This document shows positions 34,474 through 43,007 of a DNA stretch of 61,034 bases, in pieces (the first letter of the stretch is position 1; the number at the start of each line of letters is the position of its first letter). The stretch is taken from positions 1 through 61,034 of the forward strand of contig ONDL01000002.1 in the NCBI GenBank assembly GCA_900316555.1, in the 5' to 3' direction. Below the pieces are notes generated by a model. The model ran no database searches. It was not told the origin of the DNA and saw nothing but the letters and a program-made list of their open reading frames with translations. This stretch comes from an uncultured Eubacteriales bacterium. Lineage in GTDB: Bacteria; Bacillota; Clostridia; Oscillospirales; Acutalibacteraceae. A program made the position numbers and the translations under genes.

Positions 34474-35916
34474 ATGAGAAAAACAAAAATTGTCTGCACG
34501 ATAGGCCCTGCCTGCAATACAAAGCCAATGCTGCTCAAGATGATCGACGCGGGCATGAACGTTGCCAGAGTCAATATGTCGCACGGCACCCACGAGGACC
34601 TGGCGGTCGTTTTCCAGACGATCCGTGAGGCGATTGCCGAGAGCGGAAAGAACGTCGCTATCCTTCTTGACACCAAGGGACCCGAGGTCAGAGTCGCTAC
34701 CTTCGCCAACGGAAAGGCGACCCTTCAGGAAGGCGCGGATTTCACACTCTACAAGGAGCGCGATGAGGGCGATTTTGACGGAGTTGCGATTTCCTACCCG
34801 AAGCTCGTCGACATCTTCTTCAACGAGGGCAGCGCCGCAATCGGCAGAGAGCTGTTGCTTGACGACGGTCTGATTTCCATTATGGTCAAGGAGGTCTATC
34901 CCGACCGCATCGTCTGCCGCGTAAACAAGGGCGGCGTCATCAAGAACCGCAAGAGCATCAATATCCCCGGCTATCATATCAGCATGCCATACGTAAGCGC
35001 GCAGGACAGACGCGACATCGAGTTCGGTCTTTCGCAGGGCGCTGACGTCGTCGCTGCGTCATTTGTAAGAAATCACGAGGATGTGCGCACGCTCCGCGAC
35101 TTCATTGACAGTATCGGCTACGAGCACGTTGAAATAATCGCGAAGATCGAGAACCAGGGCGGCGTTGACGACATGGATCTGATCATGGACTACGCCGACG
35201 GCATCATGGTTGCGAGAGGCGACATGGGCGTTGAGATTCCCTTCATCAAGCTGCCAGAGATCCAGAAGCGACTTATCCGCAAGTGCGTAGCAAAGGGCAA
35301 GTACGTCATCACGGCTACCCAGATGCTCGAGAGCATGACCACCAACCCGCGTCCGACCCGTGCGGAGATCAGTGACGTTGCGAACGCTGTATACGACGGC
35401 ACCAGCGCCGTTATGCTGTCGGGCGAATCTGCTGCGGGAAAATATCCCCTCGAGAGCGTATGCGCGCTCAACGACATCTGCACCGAGGCGGAGAAGAACG
35501 GCGAATTTGAGGCGCTGCAGAACTATGTAGAGCGCCACGCCATCAAGGACCAGAATGTTTTCCGCGGAAGCATCTGCAAGGCGGCAAAGGAGATCGCGAA
35601 GGAAGTCGGCGCAAAAGCTATCATCGTAGAGAGCGCCACCGGCCGCGTCGCGCGCGCGATGGTTCACTACCGTCCGGAGGTTCCCGTGATCGCTGTCGTA
35701 ACGAGCGAGAGAGTCTGCCGCAAGCTCAGCCTCAACTGGGGCGTTACCGCGCTTGTCGGCGAGGAAAAACTCAATTCCGACGACATCACCACACAGGCAA
35801 TGGAAAAAGCGCTCGGCACCGGCCTTGTCAAGAGAGGCGACACGGTTGTTGTTCTCTCCTCGAACAAGACCGTACCCACCTCGAGCACAGACTCGCTTAA
35901 TATCCGTATACTTTAA
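34474..35916 (+). CDS. pyk: Pyruvate kinase
   Basis: A 480-residue glycolytic enzyme converting phosphoenolpyruvate and ADP to pyruvate and ATP. Clear blocks: KIVCTIGPACNTKPMLLKM, NVARVNMSHGTHEDL, LLDTKGPEVRVATF, IEIAKIENQGG-type region EIIAKIENQGGVDDMD, MVARGDMGVEIPFIKLPEIQ and TATQMLESMTTNPRPTRAE. The C-terminal allosteric domain is present; the extra PEP-utiliser domain of some Firmicutes enzymes is absent. The stop overlaps aroK by one base. Confidence 0.97.
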   Translation: MRKTKIVCTIGPACNTKPMLLKMIDAGMNVARVNMSHGTHEDLAVVFQTIREAIAESGKNVAILLDTKGPEVRVATFANGKATLQEGADFTLYKERDEGDFDGVAISYPKLVDIFFNEGSAAIGRELLLDDGLISIMVKEVYPDRIVCRVNKGGVIKNRKSINIPGYHISMPYVSAQDRRDIEFGLSQGADVVAASFVRNHEDVRTLRDFIDSIGYEHVEIIAKIENQGGVDDMDLIMDYADGIMVARGDMGVEIPFIKLPEIQKRLIRKCVAKGKYVITATQMLESMTTNPRPTRAEISDVANAVYDGTSAVMLSGESAAGKYPLESVCALNDICTEAEKNGEFEALQNYVERHAIKDQNVFRGSICKAAKEIAKEVGAKAIIVESATGRVARAMVHYRPEVPVIAVVTSERVCRKLSLNWGVTALVGEEKLNSDDITTQAMEKALGTGLVKRGDTVVVLSSNKTVPTSSTDSLNIRIL

Positions 35917-36428
35917 TGAAAAACAACGTAATTTTAATCGGCATGCCCGGCTCGGGCAAGAGTACGCTCGGCGTACTGCTTGCCAAGGCAATCGGCTATT
36001 CGTTTGTCGATACCGACCTGATCATCAGCAGACGGGCGGGCAAGCCTCTGCAAAAAATACTGGACTCCGACGGGCTGGACAGCTTTCTCGCGCTCGAGGA
36101 AGCCGTCGGCTCGGAGCTTGAATGCGACCACACTGTTGTCGCCACGGGCGGCTCGATGGTTCTCAGCGCACAGGCGATGGAGCATCTGCATTCTGTCGGA
36201 ACGGTGGTTTTTATCGATGTGCCATTTGAGGAGATAAGCCGCAGGGTGAAAAATATCCGCACGCGCGGTATCGTTTTCCAACCGAACGAAACCCTTGAGG
36301 ATGTTTTCCGCAACCGTTCACCGCTCTACGCAAAATATTCCGACCTTACGGTCAGCGTAAATTCAGCGGCGGATATCGAGGGAACGGTTGACAGGATTTC
36401 GGAGGAACTCGGCAACCGCAATATATAA
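35916..36428 (+). CDS. aroK: Shikimate kinase
   Basis: A 170-residue P-loop kinase phosphorylating shikimate in chorismate synthesis. Motifs: ILIGMPGSGKSTLGVLLA (Walker A), FVDTDLIISRRAGKPLQ (shikimate-binding DTD), VVATGGSMVLSAQ (GG motif) and the lid with NIRTRGIVF and FRNRSPLYAKYSDL. The lid reads TRGIVF rather than the usual TRPLL, a mild divergence. ATGA overlap with pyk. No other aro genes are nearby. Confidence 0.92.
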   Translation: MKNNVILIGMPGSGKSTLGVLLAKAIGYSFVDTDLIISRRAGKPLQKILDSDGLDSFLALEEAVGSELECDHTVVATGGSMVLSAQAMEHLHSVGTVVFIDVPFEEISRRVKNIRTRGIVFQPNETLEDVFRNRSPLYAKYSDLTVSVNSAADIEGTVDRISEELGNRNI

Positions 36429-36480
36429 AGTGTACTAAACAAAATTGAATAAAAATGTAACCGAAGTAAAAAATATACAT

Positions 36481-36521
36481 TTGCAAAAAATCATTGTGCA
36501 CAAACAAACCTTGCAAAAAAT
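36481..36521 (+). repeat. Direct repeat TTGCAAAAAAT with 30-base period
   Basis: TTGCAAAAAAT occurs at 36481 and again at 36511, exactly 30 bases apart. The spacing is about three helical turns, as for cooperative regulator sites. It lies upstream of the two-HTH regulator. Confidence 0.4.
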
Positions 36522-36615
36522 GAATATTTTTATCACCATTTCCCCAAAATAATATTATCTGTATGACGAAAGTGTCAATTCTCCAACCAAAATGTCATTG
36601 ACAAATCGGAAATAG

Positions 36616-36646
36616 TTCACAAAAGTGAGTTTTTTTGTGATATAAT
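36616..36646 (+). promoter_or_regulatory. Extended -10 promoter with overlapping inverted repeat
   Basis: TG-A-TATAAT (extended -10) at 36638-36646. TCACAAAA and TTTTTTTGTGA form an inverted repeat over the -35 region (36617-36640), a likely operator, possibly for autoregulation by the downstream HTH protein. Confidence 0.5.
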
Positions 36647-36692
36647 TCTCTTAACGTACAGAATGCATCATATACAGAATGGGGAAATGAAA

Positions 36693-37241
36693 ATGACTTT
36701 CCGGAATCGGTTAAATGACTACATTCTGCAGGCAAAGTGTTCAAGCAAGGAGCTTGCGACAGCTTCAGGGCTATCGGAAGGAACAATAAGCAGGTACAGA
36801 AAAGGTTATCGAGTACCCGGCATTGACAGCGAGCAGGTGCGTGCTCTCGCCGAAGGCCTTCATCAGCTGTTGCCCGATCCTCCCTCTGTGGAAGAGATCA
36901 GGGACAGTATCTGTGATTCCATCGGAAATGTACTGTCAATTTCTTTTGATACCTATATCCGAAATCTGAAGCAGCTTTTGAGAAGTTTTGAAATCAGCAA
37001 CAATGAGCTCGGCAGAAAACTTAATTACGATCCCTCGTATATTTCCAGAATTCTGTCGGGGCAGCGCAGACCGGGCGACATTCATAAGTTCACCCACGAT
37101 GTCGCCGTTTACGTGGCTCACCAGAAGGCGGAAGAAGTGAAGCCACCATTTTTGGCTGATTTTCTCGGATGTGATGAACAGACCATCAGCACCGCTGACG
37201 GCCTGCAGGATCAAATTGAAAAATGGTTATGCTCGGATTAA
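36693..37241 (+). CDS. Regulator with two helix-turn-helix segments
   Basis: About 182 residues. The N-terminal half has an XRE-type HTH: SSKELATASGLSEGTISRYR. A second HTH appears near residue 115, NNELGRKLNYDPSYISRILS. The C-terminal part is short and acidic. It is preceded by GGGGA seven bases before ATG 36693; an earlier ATG at 36663 has no ribosome site. It is a single gene with its own promoter and terminator. No enzyme domain is seen. Two DNA-binding segments in one small protein are unusual; one may serve protein contact. Confidence 0.8.
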   Translation: MTFRNRLNDYILQAKCSSKELATASGLSEGTISRYRKGYRVPGIDSEQVRALAEGLHQLLPDPPSVEEIRDSICDSIGNVLSISFDTYIRNLKQLLRSFEISNNELGRKLNYDPSYISRILSGQRRPGDIHKFTHDVAVYVAHQKAEEVKPPFLADFLGCDEQTISTADGLQDQIEKWLCSD

Positions 37242-37272
37242 AACGCCGCCAATTTTCGGGGCGTTTTAATCC
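37237..37272 (+). terminator. Terminator of the two-HTH regulator gene
   Basis: ATTAAAACGCC / GGGCGTTTTAAT hairpin just after the stop codon. Confidence 0.75.
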
Positions 37273-37385
37273 AATCTTTTGGCATAATCCAAGATTAATT
37301 TAACGTCAATATTTGTGGAATCCCCCACAATGAACTGGCAGGCGTTAGCTCTCATCGGTCTGACGTCTGCCTTTAATTTTGCAAA

Positions 37386-37410
37386 GAAAAAGACGTCCTG
37401 TGCGGACGCC
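37386..37410 (-). terminator. Terminator of the nadA-mnmA unit
   Basis: GACGTCC / GGACGCC with one mismatch, followed on the minus strand by TTTTTCTTT. Confidence 0.6.
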
Positions 37411-37419
37411 TTTTGTTTT

Positions 37420-38487
37420 CTATTCAATTACTCCGCCGCCGACCACGGTATCGCCGTCGTAGAGCACGACCGCCTGCCCCTTGCAGACAGCGCGCTGCGG
37501 CTCGTCAAAGACTACGCGGATCCTGTCGCCGTCAGGCTGCGTAACGGTCGCGGGCTGTTCCTTCTGGTTATAGCGCACTCTCGCGCTGACCCTCATTTCG
37601 CCTTCGATCCTGTCGGTCGAAATCAGGTTGACATCGGTCGCCGTAAGCTCTTTTGAGAACAGCGCTTCGTTTTCGCAAAGGATAACCTTGTTTTCTTCGA
37701 GGTTCTTTTCCTTGACATACATCGGGTGGGGAAGAGCGAGTCCCAGACCCTTGCGCTGACCGATTGTGTAGCGGATGATTCCCTTGTGCTCGCCGAGTAC
37801 GTTTCCTTCCTCGTCGACGAAATCGCCGGAGGGATAGCTTTTGCCCGTCCGGCGCTCGATGAACTCCGCGTACTTTCCGTCGGGCACAAAGCAGATGTCC
37901 TGGCTGTCGCGCTTGGCGGCGTTGACAAAGCCGTTTTGTTCGGCGATTGCGCGGGTCTCGGTTTTTGTCAGTTCTCCGAGCGGAAGATACAGCATCGAGA
38001 GCTGCTCCTGAGTGAGCGAATAGAGCACATAGCTCTGATCTTTGCTGAGGTCGATCGCTTTTTTCAGAATATACCTGCCTCTCTCTTCGTCGTATTCAAC
38101 GCGCGCGTAATGCCCGGTGACGAGCTTGTCCATACCGAGCTCGCGCGCGTGGAGCATCAGCTTTTCAAATTTAATATAGCGGTTGCAGTCGATGCAGGGG
38201 TTCGGGGTCGCGCCGTTTTCGTAAGCGCTGATAAAGCGTTCGATGACGTTTTCGCGGAAGCTCTCCTTGAAGTTGCGCACGAAGTACGGGATACCGAGGT
38301 GCCGGCAGACGCTTCTCGCGTCCTCAACGTCGTCGAGCGAGCAGCAGGTCTTTTCGCGCAGCTCGTCCGTATCCTCGCTGTCGTACAGCTTGAGGGTAAC
38401 GCCAGTGCAGTCGTATCCGCTTTTCATTGTAAGATATGCGGCGACGGAGCTGTCGACTCCGCCGCTCATCGCGATAAGGGCCTTCAT
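37420..38487 (-). CDS. mnmA: tRNA-specific 2-thiouridylase
   Basis: A 355-residue enzyme that thiolates U34 of Lys, Glu and Gln tRNAs using ATP and a persulfide. Blocks: ALIAMSGGVDSSVAAYLTMK (PP-loop), the first catalytic Cys in TPNPCIDCNRYIKF, VTGHYARVEYD, KDQSYVLYSLTQEQL, KRDSQDICFVPDG (second Cys) and RYTIGQRKGLGLA. It directly follows nadA. Length is normal. Confidence 0.96.
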   Translation of the reverse strand: MKALIAMSGGVDSSVAAYLTMKSGYDCTGVTLKLYDSEDTDELREKTCCSLDDVEDARSVCRHLGIPYFVRNFKESFRENVIERFISAYENGATPNPCIDCNRYIKFEKLMLHARELGMDKLVTGHYARVEYDEERGRYILKKAIDLSKDQSYVLYSLTQEQLSMLYLPLGELTKTETRAIAEQNGFVNAAKRDSQDICFVPDGKYAEFIERRTGKSYPSGDFVDEEGNVLGEHKGIIRYTIGQRKGLGLALPHPMYVKEKNLEENKVILCENEALFSKELTATDVNLISTDRIEGEMRVSARVRYNQKEQPATVTQPDGDRIRVVFDEPQRAVCKGQAVVLYDGDTVVGGGVIE

Positions 38488-39405
38488 TTATTCACCCAGT
38501 CTGATCATTTCGTCAATGCACTTGCCCGCATCTCTGATCGTTTCGTCGGAGAGCAGGATCTCCTCGCCGCCCTTGCCCGAAAGACAGTTGTAGACGTCCA
38601 TCAGAGTGGTCGCCTTCATGTTGGGGCAGATCAGCTTGAGCGAGAGAATGTGGAAGGTCTTGTCGGGGCACATATACTGCAGGTGCTCGGCAATGCTTAT
38701 CTCGGTGCCGATGATGAACTCCTTCTTGTCCGACTTTACGGCGTAGTCCATGATGCCCGAGGTCGAGCCGATGTAGTCAGCCTGTTCGCACACCTCGGGT
38801 TTGCATTCCGGGTGAACGAGCAGCTCCGCGTCCGGATACTGTTCCTTTGCGGCTTTGACGTCCGCGGCAGTGACAGAGGCGTGGATAGGGCAGCAGCCGC
38901 TGAGCAGCTTGATGTTCTTGTCGGGGCACTGCTGCGCGACAAAGCTGCCGAGGTTGCAGTCGGGAATGAAGAGGATATTTTTGTTTTCTATATTATTTAC
39001 GATCTTTACCGCAGACGAGCTGGTGACGCAGACGTCGCAGATCGTTTTGAGCTCAGCCGTGGTATTTACGTAGGCGACGACGGTGTAGTCCGGGTAATCC
39101 TTCTTTACGCGGGAGATCATCTCTCTGTCCATCTGATCGGCCATCTCGCATCCCGCGAAGGGCTGTGCGAGCCATACGTGCTTGCCGGGAGAGAGAATCT
39201 TGCAGGTTTCAGCCATGAAGCGCACGCCGCACATCAGAATGTTTTTGTTGCTGACCTTAGTCGCGTCGACGCTGAGCTTGTAGCTGTCGCCGGTGAAGTC
39301 GGCGATCTCACAGATTTCGCGCGCGACATAGCTGTGCGCGAGCACACATACGTCTTTTTCCTTTTTTAGTTTGAGTATTTCCTGTTGAAGTGAAGCGACG
39401 TTCAT
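38488..39405 (-). CDS. nadA: Quinolinate synthase A
   Basis: About 305 residues; makes quinolinate from iminoaspartate and dihydroxyacetone phosphate with a 4Fe-4S cluster. Blocks: VLAHSYVAREICEIADF, GVRFMAETCKILSPGK (cluster Cys), WLAQPFAGCEMADQM, VTSSSAVKIVNNI, VHPECKPEVCEQADYIGSTS (cluster Cys) and the C-terminal Cys in DVYNCLSGKGG. ATG 39405 is best placed after AAAGGG. The usual partners nadB and nadC are not in the window; it is coupled instead to mnmA. Confidence 0.94.
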   Translation of the reverse strand: MNVASLQQEILKLKKEKDVCVLAHSYVAREICEIADFTGDSYKLSVDATKVSNKNILMCGVRFMAETCKILSPGKHVWLAQPFAGCEMADQMDREMISRVKKDYPDYTVVAYVNTTAELKTICDVCVTSSSAVKIVNNIENKNILFIPDCNLGSFVAQQCPDKNIKLLSGCCPIHASVTAADVKAAKEQYPDAELLVHPECKPEVCEQADYIGSTSGIMDYAVKSDKKEFIIGTEISIAEHLQYMCPDKTFHILSLKLICPNMKATTLMDVYNCLSGKGGEEILLSDETIRDAGKCIDEMIRLGE

Positions 39406-39560
39406 CGTCATCAGCCCTTTCATATTTCATTGTTTCTATTATAGCTTTTTGAGGCTGAACTTTCAACAGAATACTGTTATTTGGGGTAGCATTTGTTTAA
39501 AAGCATGGAAAAATAAAGAAAAAAAACCGCATATTAGTTATAATTAATAAAACTTTACTC

Positions 39561-39589
39561 TTTACTTTTCTTAAACGATGTGATATAAT
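39561..39589 (+). promoter_or_regulatory. Promoter of the small sortase substrate gene
   Basis: TTTACT and TATAAT with a 17-base spacer and an extended TGTGA before the -10. A leader of about 60 bases with the hairpin CCTC-AATGA-GAGG follows. Confidence 0.7.
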
Positions 39590-39659
39590 GTTAATGTCCT
39601 CAATGAGAGGGCAAGTTGGTACGCACAATACATCAAAATTGTAACAGGAGATAATGAAC

Positions 39660-39893
39660 ATGAAAAAGATTTTTGCGGCTCTTGCAGCCACCGCTATTAT
39701 GGCTTTCTCTGTTGTACCCGCATTTGCGTCTGTGGATAGTCCTGTAGCAACTACTGCTACTTCTCCGAAGAAGGACAATCCCAAGGAGTCTCCCAAGACT
39801 GGTTCTTCAGACATCGCGGTTTATTCCGTCATTGCTCTTTCTCTGACAGCTTGCGGCGCGGCTTCCGTTGCTCTTGCTAAGTCAAGAAAGTAA
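39660..39893 (+). CDS. Tiny secreted sortase substrate with SPKTG motif
   Basis: A 77-residue precursor (79 if ATG 39654 is used). MKKIFAALAATAIMAFSVV is a signal peptide, likely cut after AFA. The C-terminus is a cell-wall sorting signal: SPKTG, then the hydrophobic stretch IAVYSVIALSLTACGAASVA, then KSRK. The mature anchored part would be only about 24 residues, Ser/Thr/Pro/Lys-rich and disordered. Clostridial class B sortases recognise S/P-PxTG, and a class B sortase follows. AGGAG is nine bases before ATG 39660. A strong terminator follows, so it may be expressed more than the sortase. Confidence 0.85.
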   Translation: MKKIFAALAATAIMAFSVVPAFASVDSPVATTATSPKKDNPKESPKTGSSDIAVYSVIALSLTACGAASVALAKSRK

Positions 39894-39911
39894 TTATAAG
39901 CCTGAAAGCTG

Positions 39912-39945
39912 AAAAGGCCTCTTTGATAAAAGAGGCCTTTTTTAT
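39912..39945 (+). terminator. Terminator after the small sortase substrate
   Basis: AAAAGGCCTCTT-TGATA-AAGAGGCCTTTTTT. It separates the substrate from the sortase gene and may let some read-through pass. Confidence 0.85.
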
Positions 39946-39965
39946 TGAATTAAAGGAGACGCCTT

Positions 39966-40802
39966 ATGCACAAAAGCAAAAAAGGGGTTTTGATTGCGGT
40001 AATTGTTATCTGTGCACTCATCGCTCTAGGCACATGCGGTTATCTGGTCTACAAGACCATCAGCTCAGACGCCGAAGAGAAGGTTTATGATAATATTGCA
40101 AGCTCCTTTGCGTCGAATATCGACGTTGAAGGAACTACAGCTCCAAAAGTTGACGGCACCACAAAGCCTGAAGAAACCAAGGTTGCCAGACCTGATAAGG
40201 TAGACACGGATACCAAAGAGAATCCGGTAAACCTTGAGGAACTGTCTGCTATGAACCCGGACATTTACTCGTGGATATACATTCCGGATACGAATGTAAA
40301 CTATCCCGTGGCACAAAGCGAGGAAGAGGATAATTTTTATCTCGACCACGACGTATACAAAAACTACAGCTTCCCGGGAACGATTTACACCCAATCCTGC
40401 AACAGCCTGTCTTACAATGACAGAGTAACCGTACTTTACGGTCACAATATGCTTAACGGCTCGATGTTTGCGACGCTGTACAATTTCAGCGACAAGACGT
40501 TCTTTGACGAGCATCCGTATTTTTACATTTATACTGCCGACAGAAAGCTGACCTACGAGGTAGTGAGCGCTTTCGAATACGACAGCAGACATATTATGAA
40601 TTCATTTGACTTCAAGGACGACGCTGTTTTTCAGGACTGGCTTGATCAGGCAAAGAATCCGAGAAGTCTGAACAGCAATGTGCGAGATTCCGTCAATCTG
40701 GGCCTTGATTCCAAGCTCGTTGTTCTGAGCACCTGTCTGAATTACGGCGACGGCCGCTATCTGGTGCAGGGGGTGTTGGTAAGCGATGAAAAAACCGAAT
40801 GA
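39966..40802 (+). CDS. srtB: Class B sortase
   Basis: A 278-residue membrane-anchored transpeptidase. An N-terminal helix (VLIAVIVICALIALGTCGYL) is followed by a Thr/Lys linker, then the sortase fold: WIYIPDTNVNYPVAQSEEED, VTVLYGHNMLNGSMF with the catalytic His, LVVLSTCLNYG with the catalytic Cys, and GDGRYLVQGVL with the Arg. The class B features fit. AAAGGAGA precedes the ATG. The preceding small gene is the likely substrate; the following LCP gene overlaps by 17 bases. Confidence 0.93.
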   Translation: MHKSKKGVLIAVIVICALIALGTCGYLVYKTISSDAEEKVYDNIASSFASNIDVEGTTAPKVDGTTKPEETKVARPDKVDTDTKENPVNLEELSAMNPDIYSWIYIPDTNVNYPVAQSEEEDNFYLDHDVYKNYSFPGTIYTQSCNSLSYNDRVTVLYGHNMLNGSMFATLYNFSDKTFFDEHPYFYIYTADRKLTYEVVSAFEYDSRHIMNSFDFKDDAVFQDWLDQAKNPRSLNSNVRDSVNLGLDSKLVVLSTCLNYGDGRYLVQGVLVSDEKTE

Positions 40803-42150
40803 TGAAAACGGACAGTTTGAAGATATATATTCGGCATCTGAGGATATCCGTCCGACGGGAGAGAGGGTACCTGTTCAGCAGGACGAAAGAACCGTCAAGG
40901 ACGACGCAAACGACTATCTTTATCTGAAGACAAAGCGCACTCACCATCATTTACAAACACAGGATGAAAGCACTGAGAGCGCCGATGATATGCAGTTTGT
41001 CATGTCGACCCGCAGCAGCAGAGGCAGCCGCAGTCACAGCCACAGCGGACATTCGCACCATCACCATCATCACCACCATCATCACCACGGCTCGCGCCGC
41101 AAAAAGAAGATGAAGGGCTGGAAGAAGGCGCTGCTGATAATCGGCTGTGTATTGCTTTCTCTGATACTGGTTACAGTGGGCACAGTGTTGATTCTGTATA
41201 ACAAGGGCAACCGGGAGCTGTTCAACAGCGAGGACATCAAGATCGTCGCGCCCGAAGAGGTTCCCGCCAAGGTTCAGGACGACGGTAAATACATTGTCTA
41301 TAACGGCGAGACCTATAAAATGAACGAGCATATCACCAACCTGCTTTTCATGGGCGTGGATATGCGCGATATCGAGAATCTGACTTCCGAGGGACTCGGC
41401 GGTCAGGCTGACGCGATCGTCATGATGGCTATGGATTTTGACAAGAACAAGACCAGCATGATCGCAATCCCGAGAGATACCATTACCGACGTCGCAGTCT
41501 ATTCGGTCGGCGGCAGCTACGCCGGAATGAGAAAGCAGCAGCTTTGTCTTGCTTACGCTTACGGCGACGGCAAGGAATCGAGCTGTGAGAATATGGTAGC
41601 GTCTGTGCGCCGTATTTTCTATAACATTCCGATCAGCACCTACTTCGCGCTCGACCTCGACGGCATTTCCGAGCTGAACGACGCGGTCGGCGGAGTCGAC
41701 GTTATCTCTCCCGAAACTATAGAACAGTTTGTTGAGGGTGAGGAATACCACCTCGTCGGCGATGAGGCGGAGACCTTTGTGCGCAAGAGGCGAATGGACA
41801 GGCTTGACGCCAACCTTTTCCGAATGGAACGACAGAAGGTCTATACCAAGTCGTTTATGGATAAGGTAATCTCGCAGACCAAGCAGGATATTTCCGTTCC
41901 GCTGACGCTGTTCAACGAGTCGGCGCCGTATTCATGCACAAACATGAACCCGGCGAAGGTTACTACACTGGCGCAGCAGGTTATTTCGGGCAAGGGTATG
42001 GACTTTGAATTCTACCGTGTCAACTGCGATATCAAGGAGAATCCCGACGACGGCAGAGCTTTGTATTATATCAAGGACAGCGAGTTCTTTGAGCTGTTCC
42101 TCAGCGTTTACTACGACAAGGTAACATCCCTTGACGACACTACAAAATAA
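40786..42150 (+). CDS. LytR-CpsA-Psr family protein with poly-histidine cytoplasmic region
   Basis: A 454-residue membrane protein of the LCP family, which transfers undecaprenyl-linked polymers to peptidoglycan. The N-terminal ~108 residues are cytoplasmic and contain HSHSGHS and a run of eleven His, then GSRRKKKMKGWKK, followed by the membrane helix. The LCP domain shows FMGVDMRDIENL, KTSMIAIPRDTITDV, YFALDLDGISELNDAVGGVD and the Arg residues in VRKRRMDRLDAN. Poly-His is not typical of LCP proteins. Co-transcribed with the sortase. Confidence 0.92.
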   Translation: MKKPNDENGQFEDIYSASEDIRPTGERVPVQQDERTVKDDANDYLYLKTKRTHHHLQTQDESTESADDMQFVMSTRSSRGSRSHSHSGHSHHHHHHHHHHHGSRRKKKMKGWKKALLIIGCVLLSLILVTVGTVLILYNKGNRELFNSEDIKIVAPEEVPAKVQDDGKYIVYNGETYKMNEHITNLLFMGVDMRDIENLTSEGLGGQADAIVMMAMDFDKNKTSMIAIPRDTITDVAVYSVGGSYAGMRKQQLCLAYAYGDGKESSCENMVASVRRIFYNIPISTYFALDLDGISELNDAVGGVDVISPETIEQFVEGEEYHLVGDEAETFVRKRRMDRLDANLFRMERQKVYTKSFMDKVISQTKQDISVPLTLFNESAPYSCTNMNPAKVTTLAQQVISGKGMDFEFYRVNCDIKENPDDGRALYYIKDSEFFELFLSVYYDKVTSLDDTTK

Positions 42151-42152
42151 TT

Positions 42153-42184
42153 AAGGAGAGGTTTTCAGCCTCTCCTTTTTGTTT
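42153..42184. terminator. Bidirectional terminator between LCP and VWA genes
   Basis: AAGGAGAGG / CCTCTCCTT with T-tails on both sides. Confidence 0.8.
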
Positions 42185-42186
42185 TA

Positions 42187-42831
42187 TCAGTGCTTTCTTG
42201 AGTTGTAGTCGTCGTTGATTTCCTTGCTCCAGCACGGCGCGAGCGGAGCACTGCTTCTCACCGAGCCAACGGCGGCGCTTACGGTCTCAAAAACAACCGC
42301 CGTACCCTTTTTGTCGGCGTGGTAATTGACCGCTCTGTCCTCGCTGATTCCGTAGCAGCGCGCGGTCTCGACAGCGTCGATGTTGGCGCCGATGAAGAGG
42401 AATTCCCAGCCGTGCTTTTTCTGTTTCCCGATCAGCTTTTTGATGTCGCTTGACGAGTATCTGCGGCTGGCGTTTTCCATGCCGTCGGTGGTGATCACGA
42501 ACATCGTGTGCTCGGGCACGTCCTCGGGTCTTGCGTATTTGTGGATATTTTTGATGTGGTGCACGGCGTCGCCGATAGTGTCAAGCAGAGCGGTGCAGCC
42601 TCTGACGGTGTAATCCCTGTCGGTCATCTCGGGCACCTGCGCGATTGGGAGCCTGTCGTGGAGAACCACGCTCTCGTGGTCGAAGAGTACGGTGGAAACG
42701 AACGCCTCTCCTTCTTCCTTCTTCTGCTTTCTGAGCATGGAGTTGAAGCCGCCGATGGTGTCGCTCTCAAGTCCGCCCATGGACCCGCTGCGGTCGAGGA
42801 TAAAAACGATCTCAGTAATATTGTTTTTCAT
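42187..42831 (-). CDS. von Willebrand factor A domain protein
   Basis: A 214-residue cytoplasmic VWA protein. The MIDAS metal site reads VFILDRSGSMGGLE (DxSxS), with RGCTALLDTIGDA supplying the Thr and FVITTDGMENASRRYSS the Asp. These are all near-consensus. It has no signal peptide. GGAGG precedes ATG 42831. It is divergent from an AAA ATPase gene. Many VWA proteins work with AAA partners of the MoxR type; the pairing here is suggestive only. Confidence 0.9.
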   Translation of the reverse strand: MKNNITEIVFILDRSGSMGGLESDTIGGFNSMLRKQKKEEGEAFVSTVLFDHESVVLHDRLPIAQVPEMTDRDYTVRGCTALLDTIGDAVHHIKNIHKYARPEDVPEHTMFVITTDGMENASRRYSSSDIKKLIGKQKKHGWEFLFIGANIDAVETARCYGISEDRAVNYHADKKGTAVVFETVSAAVGSVRSSAPLAPCWSKEINDDYNSRKH

Positions 42832-42955
42832 GATAAATACCTCCGTTTTGAATGATACTGTGTTTTCCCTTTGACAACTACAGTATAACAGAGTTACAAG
42901 GCGAAAAGGTCGCTCGTCAGGCGACAATTTTTTCCTTTCAAATCCTGCGCCGCTC

Positions 42956-42984
42956 TTGACTAAAACGTCAAAAAAGGGTACAAT
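42956..42984 (+). promoter_or_regulatory. Promoter of the AAA ATPase gene
   Basis: TTGACT and TACAAT with a 17-base spacer, about 23 bases before ATG 43008. This promoter position argues against earlier in-frame starts. Confidence 0.7.
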
Positions 42985-43007
42985 ATAAGTTGATTGGAAT
43001 GATGCAT

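Noticed and set aside
37726..39369. A 547-codon open frame on the plus strand
   Set aside because: It lies antisense across both mnmA and nadA, which have full motif support, and shows the composition of an antisense shadow of GC-rich codons.
41050..41092. Short tandem CAC/CAT repeat
   Set aside because: It is the poly-His coding stretch of the LCP gene, not a CRISPR or independent repeat.
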